Positions 24,319-30,182 of a stretch of 32,156 nucleotides of DNA are shown piece by piece. The position numbers and the translations under genes are program-made. Source of the DNA: Muribaculaceae bacterium. Its GTDB lineage: Bacteria > Bacteroidota > Bacteroidia > Bacteroidales > Muribaculaceae. The DNA is taken from assembly GCA_017478855.1 (NCBI GenBank), contig JAFVCX010000111.1, positions 1 through 32,156 on the forward strand, read 5' to 3'. Position 1 is the stretch's first letter. Each line of letters starts with the position of its first letter. The notes below the pieces were generated by a model that saw nothing but the letters and a program-made list of their open reading frames with translations, was not told the origin of the DNA and ran no database searches.

Positions 24319-24348
24319 TTGATTATTCAGAAAAAATAGCTACCTTTG
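24319..24348 (+). promoter_or_regulatory. Promoter of tRNA-Leu
   Basis: TTG at 24319-24321 and TACCTTTG at 24341-24348, 19 bases apart; the tRNA begins 11 bases after the box. Confidence 0.75.
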
Positions 24349-24359
24349 CACCGCTTTTA

Positions 24360-24443
24360 GCCCAGATGGCGGAATCGGTAGACGCGCTGGTCTCAAACAC
24401 CAGTGGGGTAAAACCCGTGCCGGTTCGACCCCGGCTCTGGGTA
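24360..24443 (+). tRNA. tRNA-Leu (anticodon CAA)
   Basis: Class II tRNA: acceptor GCCCAGA with TCTGGGT, anticodon stem CTGGT/ACCAG around loop CTCAAAC (anticodon CAA), a variable arm (GGGGTAAAACCC) and T arm CCGG-TTCGACC-CCGG; discriminator A. It reads UUG. A terminator follows directly; beyond it starts the mobile-element remnant zone, so this tRNA is a likely integration locus. Confidence 0.95.
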
Positions 24444-24444
24444 C

Positions 24445-24484
24445 AAATAACGGCTGTTAATCGCTTGATTTTCAGCCGTTATTT
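24445..24484 (+). terminator. Terminator of tRNA-Leu
   Basis: AAATAACGGCTG (24445-24456) pairs exactly with CAGCCGTTATTT (24473-24484). Confidence 0.75.
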
Positions 24485-24491
24485 ATTTGCT

Positions 24492-24513
24492 GGGTAGCCA
24501 AAGGGTAGCCAAA
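24492..24513 (+). repeat. Tandem 11-bp repeat, possible integrase arm sites
   Basis: GGGTAGCCAAA occurs twice head to tail. It lies just past the tRNA-Leu terminator. Short direct repeats of this sort flank attachment sites of tyrosine-recombinase elements; the function here is inferred, and no integrase gene remains. An inverted repeat (GCCC/GGGC with TTTTGAC/GTCAAAA, 24525-24550) follows. Confidence 0.45.
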
Positions 24514-24554
24514 AGCAACACAATAGCCCATTTTTGACGGTCAAAAGGGCGGTT

Positions 24555-24735
24555 TCACCAAACCCGGTGCAGTCAACACAGTGACCGGCGGCATGGGCTT
24601 CAATATTTGCGCAAGGCGAACTCAATGCTAAGCTTGCTTGAGCATTGATGAGGCGCAGCCAAATTTATCCAACCAAGCCAAGACGACTACCAGCGACTGA
24701 TGAATAACAAAAGTCCGAAATCCAAGCGAAAACAA
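24555..24735 (+). pseudogene. Scrambled second copy of the prophage tape measure 3' end
   Basis: GTCAACACAGTGACCGGCGG encodes VNTVTGG and aligns with VNTVTGD of the copy at 211-231. The final block encoding QDDYQRLMNNKSPKSKR (about 24681-24731) aligns with 247-300. Between the two lies about 75 bases of rearranged sequence that resembles an earlier part of the first copy (GAGGCGCAGCCAA, present near 131 and 24650), so the order of segments is changed and the frame is broken. This is the left border of the second cargo slot. Confidence 0.65.
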
Positions 24736-24757
24736 CCTTTCGTATCGAAATAATCGC

Positions 24758-24765
24758 TACCTTTG
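24758..24765 (+). promoter_or_regulatory. -7 box of the second cargo gene
   Basis: TACCTTTG, 26 bases before the ATG of the NERD gene and in the same relative position as the box at 315-322 of slot 1. Confidence 0.55.
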
Positions 24766-24791
24766 CAATACATTTAAGAACACGTATCTTA

Positions 24792-25586
24792 ATGTCTGCA
24801 TTTACATCTATAATAATCATAATACTTGTCCTTGGAATCGTAATTTTCCGCTTGTGGTATAATTCGCCAAAGCAGAAAGGAAAACGAGGCGAGAAAAAGG
24901 TGCATAATATTCTATCTCATTTGTCAGAAGAATATCATGTCTTAGATGATGTTGTATTAAAGACACAAAGAGGCACAACTCAAATTGACCACATTGTTAT
25001 ATCTAAATACGGTGTTTTTGCCATTGAAACAAAGAATTATCGCGGTGACATCTATGGTGACGACAATCGTGAACAATGGACGCAGATAATTGCAACAGAA
25101 GTGACTTATAGCAAAAAGTGGTATAAGACATATACTTATATCACGAAGAATCAGCTTTATAATCCGGTCAAACAATCCTTTGGGCACATTTATGTACTGA
25201 AAAAGATACTATCCGAATGGAAGCATATAAAGTATATTCCTATAGTCGTATTTACCGGTAATGCCAATCTGTCAAATGTAATGTCAAGTATAGATGTTGT
25301 TTTCGATAGCGATTTGATTACAACTATTCTTCGTTATCAAACCGAATGTTTATCTCATGAAGATGTTTATGCAGTAATCAATAGAATTTTAGAACAAAAC
25401 GTTAGAGAAATTGTTGATGATGGTGTGCATGCTCTAAATGTCAATACGGCAAAGAAACAAACTCAACAAAAGATTGAATCCGGAATTTGCCCAAGATGTG
25501 GAGGGACATTGATCCTGCGTAGTGGAAGATATAGTCGCTTCTATGGCTGTTCAAATTATCCGAGATGTAGATTTACGACGCACTAA
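24792..25586 (+). CDS. NERD-domain nuclease-like membrane protein with C-terminal zinc ribbon (prophage cargo)
   Basis: 264 residues. Residues about 4-23 form one transmembrane helix (TSIIIIILVLGIVIFRLWY), so the rest probably lies in the cytoplasm. The NERD domain (nuclease-related, PD-(D/E)XK-like) spans about 30-160: KGKRGEKKVHNIL, then TQIDHIVISKYGVFAIETKNYRG, where Asp in QIDH and Glu/Lys in IETK are the expected active-site residues. A topoisomerase-type zinc ribbon closes the protein: CPRCGGTLILRSGRYSRFYGCSNYPRCRF. Codon use is clearly more AT-rich than core genes. The gene fills the same prophage slot as the DUF3784 gene at 310. NERD/zinc-ribbon proteins appear in phages and defence islands; a defence role is inference. 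Confidence 0.82.
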   Translation: MSAFTSIIIIILVLGIVIFRLWYNSPKQKGKRGEKKVHNILSHLSEEYHVLDDVVLKTQRGTTQIDHIVISKYGVFAIETKNYRGDIYGDDNREQWTQIIATEVTYSKKWYKTYTYITKNQLYNPVKQSFGHIYVLKKILSEWKHIKYIPIVVFTGNANLSNVMSSIDVVFDSDLITTILRYQTECLSHEDVYAVINRILEQNVREIVDDGVHALNVNTAKKQTQQKIESGICPRCGGTLILRSGRYSRFYGCSNYPRCRFTTH

Positions 25587-25598
25587 TATAGACTGATC

Positions 25599-25650
25599 GT
25601 CTTTTAAGAGCCAAATCGGCTGGTTTACTTTTGCAGTAAACTCACCGATT
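25599..25650 (+). promoter_or_regulatory. Conserved 52-nt hairpin element at the 3' border of the cargo slot, copy 2
   Basis: Same length and start as the element at 641-692. 25614-25629 pairs with 25635-25650 around loop TTTGC, with two unpaired positions in mid-stem. Relative to copy 1 it has compensatory changes at 25616/25648 (T-A instead of G-C) and 25629/25635 (T-A instead of C-G). A T-run follows (25649-25653), so here it could act as a terminator for the NERD gene and, in reverse, downstream of the convergent sanA-like gene. Confidence 0.6.
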
Positions 25651-25653
25651 TTT

Positions 25654-26297
25654 CTATGTCAACAAGTCCAAAAACATCTTCACTCTCGCGAAATATTCAC
25701 GGATAGAAGTTAGGTAGGCTCGTCTTGACTTGGGCATCTCTGCATTACAGGCTTGCACGTTTTCTATATCCAGCCCAAGATGTTCCGCCTGATAGATTGC
25801 CCGCTCGTCATGAAACTCCTGAGAGATAATCGTGAAACTTTTCAGCCCAAACACCTTGTTGGCATTAACAATAGAGCAAATAGTCCTGTAGCCCTTACCA
25901 TCCATGATGATTGCACTCGCAGGAACGCCCTTTGTCAGTAGCGAATCCCTCATACATTCCGGTTCATTGACCCCATCAAGACTATTCTCATCGCCGCTAA
26001 TTAGGATTTTCTCTATCTTTCCTGCCTTATACAACTGCTCTGCCGCGTCAATACGGTAGGTAAAGAACTCGTTTGTAACCTTTGCTAAGCGAGCTTGTGG
26101 AGTCGTCCCCAGCAACAGCCCCACCTTATTAGGTTTCACATTTTCAAGCTCATTGAATACTTCCCCTTGGCGTTATTCACAACAATCTGGTTGCAAACCA
26201 ACATGGTCACTATACATAAGATTGCAATTAAACTAAATCCCCCTATCGCAACTTTCGCTAAAGAAGTTTTCATCTGTCTTTGGATCCGTGCAAACAT
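25654..26297 (-). pseudogene. SanA/YdcF (DUF218)-family envelope protein gene with a -1 frameshift
   Basis: Downstream frame (25654-26139): KPNKVGLLLGTTPQARLAKVTNEFFTYRIDAAEQLYKAGKIEKILISGDE and later FTIISQEFHDERAIYQAEHLG, the SanA-like DUF218 signature. The missing N-terminus is in another frame just upstream: ATG at 26297 or 26273, MKTSLAKVAIGGFSLIAILC (membrane anchor), to VVNNAKGK. The two join smoothly as NAKGK/VFNELENVKPNK if one base is restored near 26160. So a single-base deletion (or a sequencing error) splits an otherwise complete gene of about 215 codons. SanA proteins are inner-membrane-anchored periplasmic proteins linked to envelope barrier function and vancomycin exclusion. 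Confidence 0.8.
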
Positions 26298-26322
26298 CTC
26301 TTTTGTTTTGTCATTAAAAACG

Positions 26323-26609
26323 TTATCTCAATTTGTGAACCACCTTATAGAACTTCCGATTATCTTTCATCCTTGATTTACAGGCATCTCTAGTCGCCAG
26401 CCCTGAGAAGCTCCAGTGGCGCTTGATACGACGTTGCTGCACCATCTGCCGCAGGTTGGCGATGAGCGCATCTTGATGGCGTTGGCAATCGAAGGCATAA
26501 ACTCCTTGGACATACTCACACCCAGCAAGTTCGCAACTTTCAAGTCCCGATTACGAGCATTCATCTCTCTAATATAGTCGCCTAAACGTTTATATTCCGC
26601 TTTATCCAC
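26323..26609 (-). pseudogene. Truncated type I restriction specificity subunit (hsdS) fragment
   Basis: From GTG 26609 the frame reads VDKAEYKRLGDYIREMNARN and RDLKVANLLGVSMSKEFMPSIAN, the usual N-terminus of Bacteroidales HsdS proteins (YKLGDYI...VRN.DLKV..LLGVS...F.PSIAN). After SIAN the similarity ends. One frame runs to a stop at 26367. Another frame across the same DNA (CQRHQDALIANLRQMVQQRR, then SGLATRDACKSRMKDN) runs to a stop at 26323 and looks like the tail of some other protein that I cannot name. So this is a fusion or deletion junction with no target-recognition domains; it cannot work as HsdS. Confidence 0.65.
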
Positions 26610-26621
26610 ATTAGTTCCTTT

Positions 26622-26668
26622 CTTTCCAATTCTTTCCAATGTTTAAAGAATTGGAAAGAATTGGAAAG
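26622..26668. repeat. 19-bp perfect inverted repeat upstream of the hsdS fragment
   Basis: CTTTCCAATTCTTTCCAAT (26622-26640) and its exact complement (26650-26668) flank the 9-nt loop GTTTAAAGA. Each arm is itself built from a repeated CTTTCCAATT unit. It sits between the probable hsdM tail and the hsdS start. In Bacteroides, hsdS loci can switch by recombination at inverted repeats; whether this is such a site is speculation. Confidence 0.6.
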
Positions 26669-26671
26669 TTG

Positions 26672-26770
26672 TTATAAAGTATATCCCAACTTCTCAAAGA
26701 GGACTTTCAGGTCCTGTTTGCTCTTCTCTTCATGCTTTGCGCAACGTTGTTCATGATTGCGCTGGTTTCT
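26672..26770 (-). pseudogene. Possible 3' tail of an hsdM gene
   Basis: A minus-strand frame ends in KVLFEKLGYTL and TAA (26672-26674), preceded by a charged helical stretch (CAKHEEKSKQDL). The ending and position 62 bases before the hsdS start fit the C-terminus of a type I methyltransferase subunit. The same bases are read on the plus strand by the membrane ORF at 26690, so only one of the two can be real here. Low confidence. Confidence 0.25.
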
Positions 26771-26995
26771 CACTTTGCCATAGACCACGAAAAAGTACTG
26801 GCAGGGCGACTGCATTCCGATTTTGCCGGTAATCGGCAGAAATCTTTTTGGGTGCTCTACGGGCTTGACCAGTTGCTGTGCATGCTGGTTATCGTGGCAA
26901 TGGTCTACCTTTCGCGCCTCACCGTGCCAATCGCATCAATGCGGATGGAGAACCATGAAAAACCGGCAGTCAGCCGCAAAACTGCAACGGACTGC
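26690..26995 (+). pseudogene. Truncated two-helix membrane protein of unknown family
   Basis: The plus-strand frame opens after a TAA near 26675 and has ATG at 26732. It carries two hydrophobic helices (VLFALLFMLCATLFMIALVSHFA and FWVLYGLDQLLCMLVIVAMVYLS) around a charged loop (IDHEKVLAGRLHSDFAGNRQK). After about codon 90 it loses protein-like character and runs through the antisense of tRNA-Ser, so the 3' end is lost. I do not recognise the family. The composition is nearer to core GC than the neighbouring islands. It may be part of the same decayed element. Confidence 0.35.
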
Positions 26996-27036
26996 CCCTA
27001 TCGCGAGGAGGACAAAATTACTTACGCTGGGTCTGA

Positions 27037-27071
27037 TGAAAAAAACGGTTGCAACTTACGTCACAACCGTT
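27037..27071 (-). terminator. Terminator of tRNA-Ser
   Basis: On the minus strand AACGGTTG (27071-27064) pairs with CAACCGTT (27051-27044), followed by TTTTTTT. It lies about 16 bases after the tRNA. Confidence 0.8.
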
Positions 27072-27086
27072 CAGGCCTCGATTGGG

Positions 27087-27173
27087 CGGAGAGGACAAGA
27101 TTCGAACTTGCGGTAGAGTTACCCCTACGGCAGTTTAGCAAACTGCTGGTTTCAGCCACTCACCCACCTCTCC
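27087..27173 (-). tRNA. tRNA-Ser (anticodon GCT)
   Basis: Class II tRNA on the minus strand: acceptor GGAGAGG/CCTCTCC, anticodon stem GCAGT/ACTGC with loop TTGCTAA (anticodon GCT), long variable arm (GTAGGGGTAACTCTAC), T arm CAAG-TTCGAAT-CTTG, discriminator G. It reads AGC and AGU. Own promoter and terminator; mobile-element remnants lie on both sides. Confidence 0.95.
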
Positions 27174-27205
27174 AGTGCTCGGTGCTGATTTCCACAAAGC
27201 GAGTG

Positions 27206-27235
27206 CAAAATTACGGCTTATTTCTGAACTGGCAA
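27206..27235 (-). promoter_or_regulatory. Promoter of tRNA-Ser
   Basis: On the minus strand TAATTTTG (27206-27213) and TTG (27233-27235), 19 bases apart. The 20-bp direct repeat of the CoiA islet begins 16 bases further upstream. Confidence 0.75.
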
Positions 27236-27250
27236 AATTTTTCGCCTCTT

Positions 27251-27270
27251 TTTTCAGATTTTTCTGCACG
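27251..27270 (+). repeat. 20-bp direct repeat, left copy
   Basis: TTTTCAGATTTTTCTGCACG, identical to 29163-29182. The two copies enclose the XRE/CoiA-like gene pair. It lies just upstream of the tRNA-Ser promoter. Confidence 0.75.
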
Positions 27271-27427
27271 TTGCACAGACCTATAAGTAGATAACCATCT
27301 CACAATCTTTTAATTATTTTCGTCGAACTCACGTTAATCAAACTAAAATGAACCCATTTTTAATGTTTTTTGAATGTAAAAGCCAAATTAAGTCAGATTT
27401 CAGAAGCCAAATATAGCATTTCTCTTA

Positions 27428-28546
27428 TCACGTTTTAGACCAGACATCCACTTTGTTATTTTGTGAGAACCTATTAAAGTCATTAAGATTTTTATGATAG
27501 AAATCTTCTTCTAACTTATAATTACCACATGATATAGCATGAGAAACCTCAAAGGGTTCATCTGGTTTCAATTCACAAGTGAACTTTTCCTCCTCATAAT
27601 CATAATGACGATGAATGCAGAGACAGCAATTCCTCACATCAAATCCTTTGCTTTTTGCCAAAGCCAGCCCCCAGTTGCAAAAACGTCCTAAGGAAAATGC
27701 TTCCGGACTTCTTTCTTGACCAAATAACACCCCCAGACTATGTCTATTTTCCATGATTGTAACTTCCAACAAAGCACTCTTTCTTCTGTTCCTAAAAGTT
27801 TTACAATCGCATGCGGACCCTGCAAAAGCCTTTCCTGTTCTATAATAAATAAATTTTGAGAGTGAATATCGGGCTGGCATGGCTTCGTCAACAATTTCTT
27901 TAGGAGTAAAGCCATAGAATTTTACAGTGTCACACTCTTGAATGTTATTGTTTACAATATTTTCCACATCTTGTTCTGAATGAACTTCAAATTCGATAAT
28001 TCGTTTATGAGAGTCCTTCTTTTTTTGAGTACATTCATGCGTAACTTTAATCTCAATAAGAATATCATTCTTTGAATTGTAAGGATTACACCATAATAGG
28101 TCAGCCCTGAACCTATCATCATTTACGTGTACAATCTCTTCAAGTCTGCAAACTGTGAGATATGTCTTCAAATCAACTGTCTTTTCTTCAAGTCTGGAAC
28201 ACTCATTACCATTTCCCTTCCAGTTGCAATCTGTGGAATACTTACAGACCACTGGCTGCTGATAGTGGAGAAGGATGCTTTCGGACTCTTCAAACCACTG
28301 TTTGAGTTTCAACTTTGCAAAAGAATGGAGATAAGATTCATAAGAACATTTTTTATTAAATTCATTTTCAAACCTATAATCGTGTGCAAAATGCCAAGCA
28401 CGAATATTCCCGCAACGCTTGAGCATCCTGCATCCACAATGAGGACAGAAACAATCTTCCTTACTATCATGAGCGTCGTTGATATGCACCAATACACCGC
28501 CCTTGGAAACAGCATAATGCTGTTCCTTCCTATTCTCATATTTCAT
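27428..28546 (-). CDS. CoiA-like nuclease with N-terminal zinc finger
   Basis: 372 residues. The N-terminal part has a Cys/His cluster, CPHCGCRMLKRCGNIRAWHFAHDY (residues about 34-57), the zinc-binding motif of CoiA-like proteins (CPxCxxxxxxxxGxxxxxHFAH). A helical section (LHSFAKLKLKQWFEE) follows, then the nuclease core: RFRADLLWCNPYNSKNDILIEIKVTHEC (about 140-170), with Asp in RADLLW and Glu/Lys in IEIK as the PD-(D/E)XK residues. The C-terminal half has more paired Cys/His (CCLCIHRHYDY, CGNYK). CoiA is a competence-induced nuclease-like protein in Firmicutes; stand-alone Bacteroidota versions have unknown roles and sit on accessory DNA. It is downstream of the XRE gene by 11 bases, so one operon. 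AT-rich. Confidence 0.7.
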   Translation of the reverse strand: MKYENRKEQHYAVSKGGVLVHINDAHDSKEDCFCPHCGCRMLKRCGNIRAWHFAHDYRFENEFNKKCSYESYLHSFAKLKLKQWFEESESILLHYQQPVVCKYSTDCNWKGNGNECSRLEEKTVDLKTYLTVCRLEEIVHVNDDRFRADLLWCNPYNSKNDILIEIKVTHECTQKKKDSHKRIIEFEVHSEQDVENIVNNNIQECDTVKFYGFTPKEIVDEAMPARYSLSKFIYYRTGKAFAGSACDCKTFRNRRKSALLEVTIMENRHSLGVLFGQERSPEAFSLGRFCNWGLALAKSKGFDVRNCCLCIHRHYDYEEEKFTCELKPDEPFEVSHAISCGNYKLEEDFYHKNLNDFNRFSQNNKVDVWSKT

Positions 28547-28557
28547 GGACCTGTTGT

Positions 28558-29043
28558 TTACTGGTTAATATCAACAAAATCCACTTTCTTCCCCAGGGCG
28601 GTTGCAATCTTCGCAAGAATATCAAGTCCAACGGAGTAGCGACCGTTCTCAATACGACTGAGATTGGCAGCATCAATGCCTATAAGACGTGCTAGGTCTC
28701 GCGCTTCTATACCACGTTCTTCACGTATTTCCTTAATTCGATTGCCTATTCTGGCTCTGTCCTCATGTCTGGTACCACTACTAATTCCGAGAATACCACC
28801 ACCTATGCCAAAACGCAGTGACTCACGCCAGATGTTATTAATCATCTGTTCTTTATTATCGGAAAAGTTCTCATCAAACAAAGATTCAAGCCCGAAAAGT
28901 TCTTGTTTTTTGGTTTCCTCGTTAATATAACAGCCAATTTGACAAAGGACCGTAAACACTTCTCCGTCTGGAGCTGTAACTTCAACCTCTTTTCTATTAA
29001 TAATCTGGGCTGAAGATTGGTGCTTAAATTTAGATATATCCAT
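28558..29043 (-). CDS. XRE-family transcriptional regulator with a novel N-terminal domain
   Basis: 161 residues. The C-terminal ~60 form an HTH_3 domain: RIGNRIKEIREERGIEARDLARLIGIDAANLSRIENGRYSVGLDILAKIATALGKKVDFV. The N-terminal ~90 (SAQIINRKEVEVTAPDGEVFTVLCQIGCYINEETK ...) is beta-rich at first and unassigned. An N-terminal sensing or partner-binding domain with a C-terminal HTH is inverted relative to usual XRE repressors. It is the first gene of a two-gene operon with the CoiA-like nuclease, and a near-perfect palindrome in its leader (29063-29078) suggests self-regulation. Promoter at 29098-29127. Confidence 0.8.
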   Translation of the reverse strand: MDISKFKHQSSAQIINRKEVEVTAPDGEVFTVLCQIGCYINEETKKQELFGLESLFDENFSDNKEQMINNIWRESLRFGIGGGILGISSGTRHEDRARIGNRIKEIREERGIEARDLARLIGIDAANLSRIENGRYSVGLDILAKIATALGKKVDFVDINQ

Positions 29044-29062
29044 ATTCTTAAATCGTTTTTAT

Positions 29063-29078
29063 AGTGGTGTACCCCACT
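29063..29078. promoter_or_regulatory. Palindromic candidate operator of the XRE operon
   Basis: AGTGGTGTACCCCACT: AGTGG/CCACT arms and GTAC centre, with one non-matching pair. It lies in the 5' leader, 20 bases before the XRE start and 20 bases after the -7 box, where a bound repressor could block transcription. Confidence 0.5.
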
Positions 29079-29097
29079 TCTAAAATGAATATCGGCG

Positions 29098-29127
29098 CAA
29101 AGGTAATAAAAAATATCTAATTGGCAA
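29098..29127 (-). promoter_or_regulatory. Promoter of the XRE-CoiA operon
   Basis: On the minus strand TACCTTTG (29098-29105) and TTG (29125-29127), 19 bases apart. Confidence 0.75.
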
Positions 29128-29162
29128 ATATAACAATCACAACGTTACATATACAACAATTG

Positions 29163-29182
29163 TTTTCAGATTTTTCTGCACG
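29163..29182 (+). repeat. 20-bp direct repeat, right copy
   Basis: TTTTCAGATTTTTCTGCACG, identical to 27251-27270, 36 bases upstream of the XRE promoter. The copies are 1.9 kb apart and in the same orientation, as for an integrated or excisable segment. Confidence 0.75.
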
Positions 29183-29271
29183 CATGCAAGTCTTGAAGAG
29201 AGCCAACAACCAAAAGAAATATTATTTTGTTATCTTTTATGTGAATAATTTTGTCGCTGAAATAGCCACTA

Positions 29272-30135
29272 CTATGATTGAAAGTCGTGCACTTTCTTCT
29301 CGTCATCCGACATTTCAACGGTCTTGCTCTTGGCGTTGACCGTCGTTTCGGAAACCCAAATTATCTGACCACGTTTGTTTGTGTAGAATGACGATGATAG
29401 ACGTTTGAAGTAGCCTTTGCGGAAGTGTGGACGCATTGCGCCCTTGACGGTTTCAGCAATCTTATCTGATGTCACCAACTGCACGCTGCGTTCTTTGTAG
29501 CGGTAGGTGTTACTGTTGTTCACATCGGGAGCACCGTTGCTTACACATTCAGGGAAGCATTTCATATATGCAAGCAGGTTAACTGCTAAAGTGAAATCAG
29601 CAAGTGCTTTTACGGCATCCTCATCGGTCCTGCCTTTGATACGATTGTATTGACTTTCATGAATCAAGCCGGCACTATTACCAGTGCAGAATAGCAATGT
29701 GAATGTGCCGTCGTGCATGATAGTGAAAGAGTACATATAACCATCAATTTCGCCGGGGACGTGCAGAGCTAAGTCATACCTCACCCATTCCAAGTTCTGT
29801 CCGATTTCGACAAACGGAGTTGTTTGTTTCTCTCCTTCCTCTTTCAAGTATTGCTTGATGCCTTCGAGGTATCTGAGCGGCAAGTCGCGCAAGAAATCTC
29901 GAAGTTCCTTTTGCTCAATCCAAATGTGCAGAATTTCTTTTTTGAAATCCTTTAACCAAAAGTTGAGCGCGAGAAATTCGTTTTGTCGATTGAGTTCAAT
30001 TGGGTCGGTACTGGCAATAGCTCTCGCATAACGATAAAATCCCATTTCGTCGGAACTTTTGTTTTCTTTGCACCATTGCTTGTACATTTTCCACATTCGG
30101 CGCAATGGTATGCTATATGAAACTCTCTTTGTCAT
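29272..30135 (-). CDS. Hypothetical protein of accessory-DNA type, possible distant AcrVA2-like domain
   Basis: 287 residues, no signal peptide or membrane segment. The N-terminus is basic and helical (MTKRVSYSIPLRRMWKMYKQW). The centre has aromatic-rich and beta-like segments (EIDGYMYSFTIMHDGTFTLLFCTG) and a helix LADFTLAVNLLAYMKCFPECVSNG. The C-terminus is basic, with RPHFRKGYFKRLSSSFYTNKRGQIIWVSE. The order helix-AVNLLAYM-CFPE then PHxRxGxxxR reminds me of the widespread AcrVA2-like family of mobile-element proteins, but this is weak recall and not a call. It lies 40 bases downstream of the exported protein gene at 30183, perhaps co-transcribed. The function is unknown. Confidence 0.6.
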   Translation of the reverse strand: MTKRVSYSIPLRRMWKMYKQWCKENKSSDEMGFYRYARAIASTDPIELNRQNEFLALNFWLKDFKKEILHIWIEQKELRDFLRDLPLRYLEGIKQYLKEEGEKQTTPFVEIGQNLEWVRYDLALHVPGEIDGYMYSFTIMHDGTFTLLFCTGNSAGLIHESQYNRIKGRTDEDAVKALADFTLAVNLLAYMKCFPECVSNGAPDVNNSNTYRYKERSVQLVTSDKIAETVKGAMRPHFRKGYFKRLSSSFYTNKRGQIIWVSETTVNAKSKTVEMSDDEKKVHDFQS

Positions 30136-30182
30136 AACATATTGCCAACCAAAGAAATGAGCAACACAGTTACCACTAAGGT

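Noticed and set aside
24285-24497. 70-codon frame running through tRNA-Leu
   Set aside because: It reads across a clear tRNA gene with its own promoter and terminator.
24436-24498. Short match CTGGGTA between the tRNA-Leu 3' end and 24490-24496 as an att duplication
   Set aside because: Seven bases is too short to claim a duplicated attachment site.
26622-26668. CRISPR-like repetition of CTTTCCAATT
   Set aside because: Only four units arranged as one inverted repeat, with no spacers. No CRISPR array is present in the window.
26996-27286. 3' half of the plus-strand frame beginning at 26732
   Set aside because: It is translation of the terminator and the antisense of tRNA-Ser; only the first ~90 codons have protein character.
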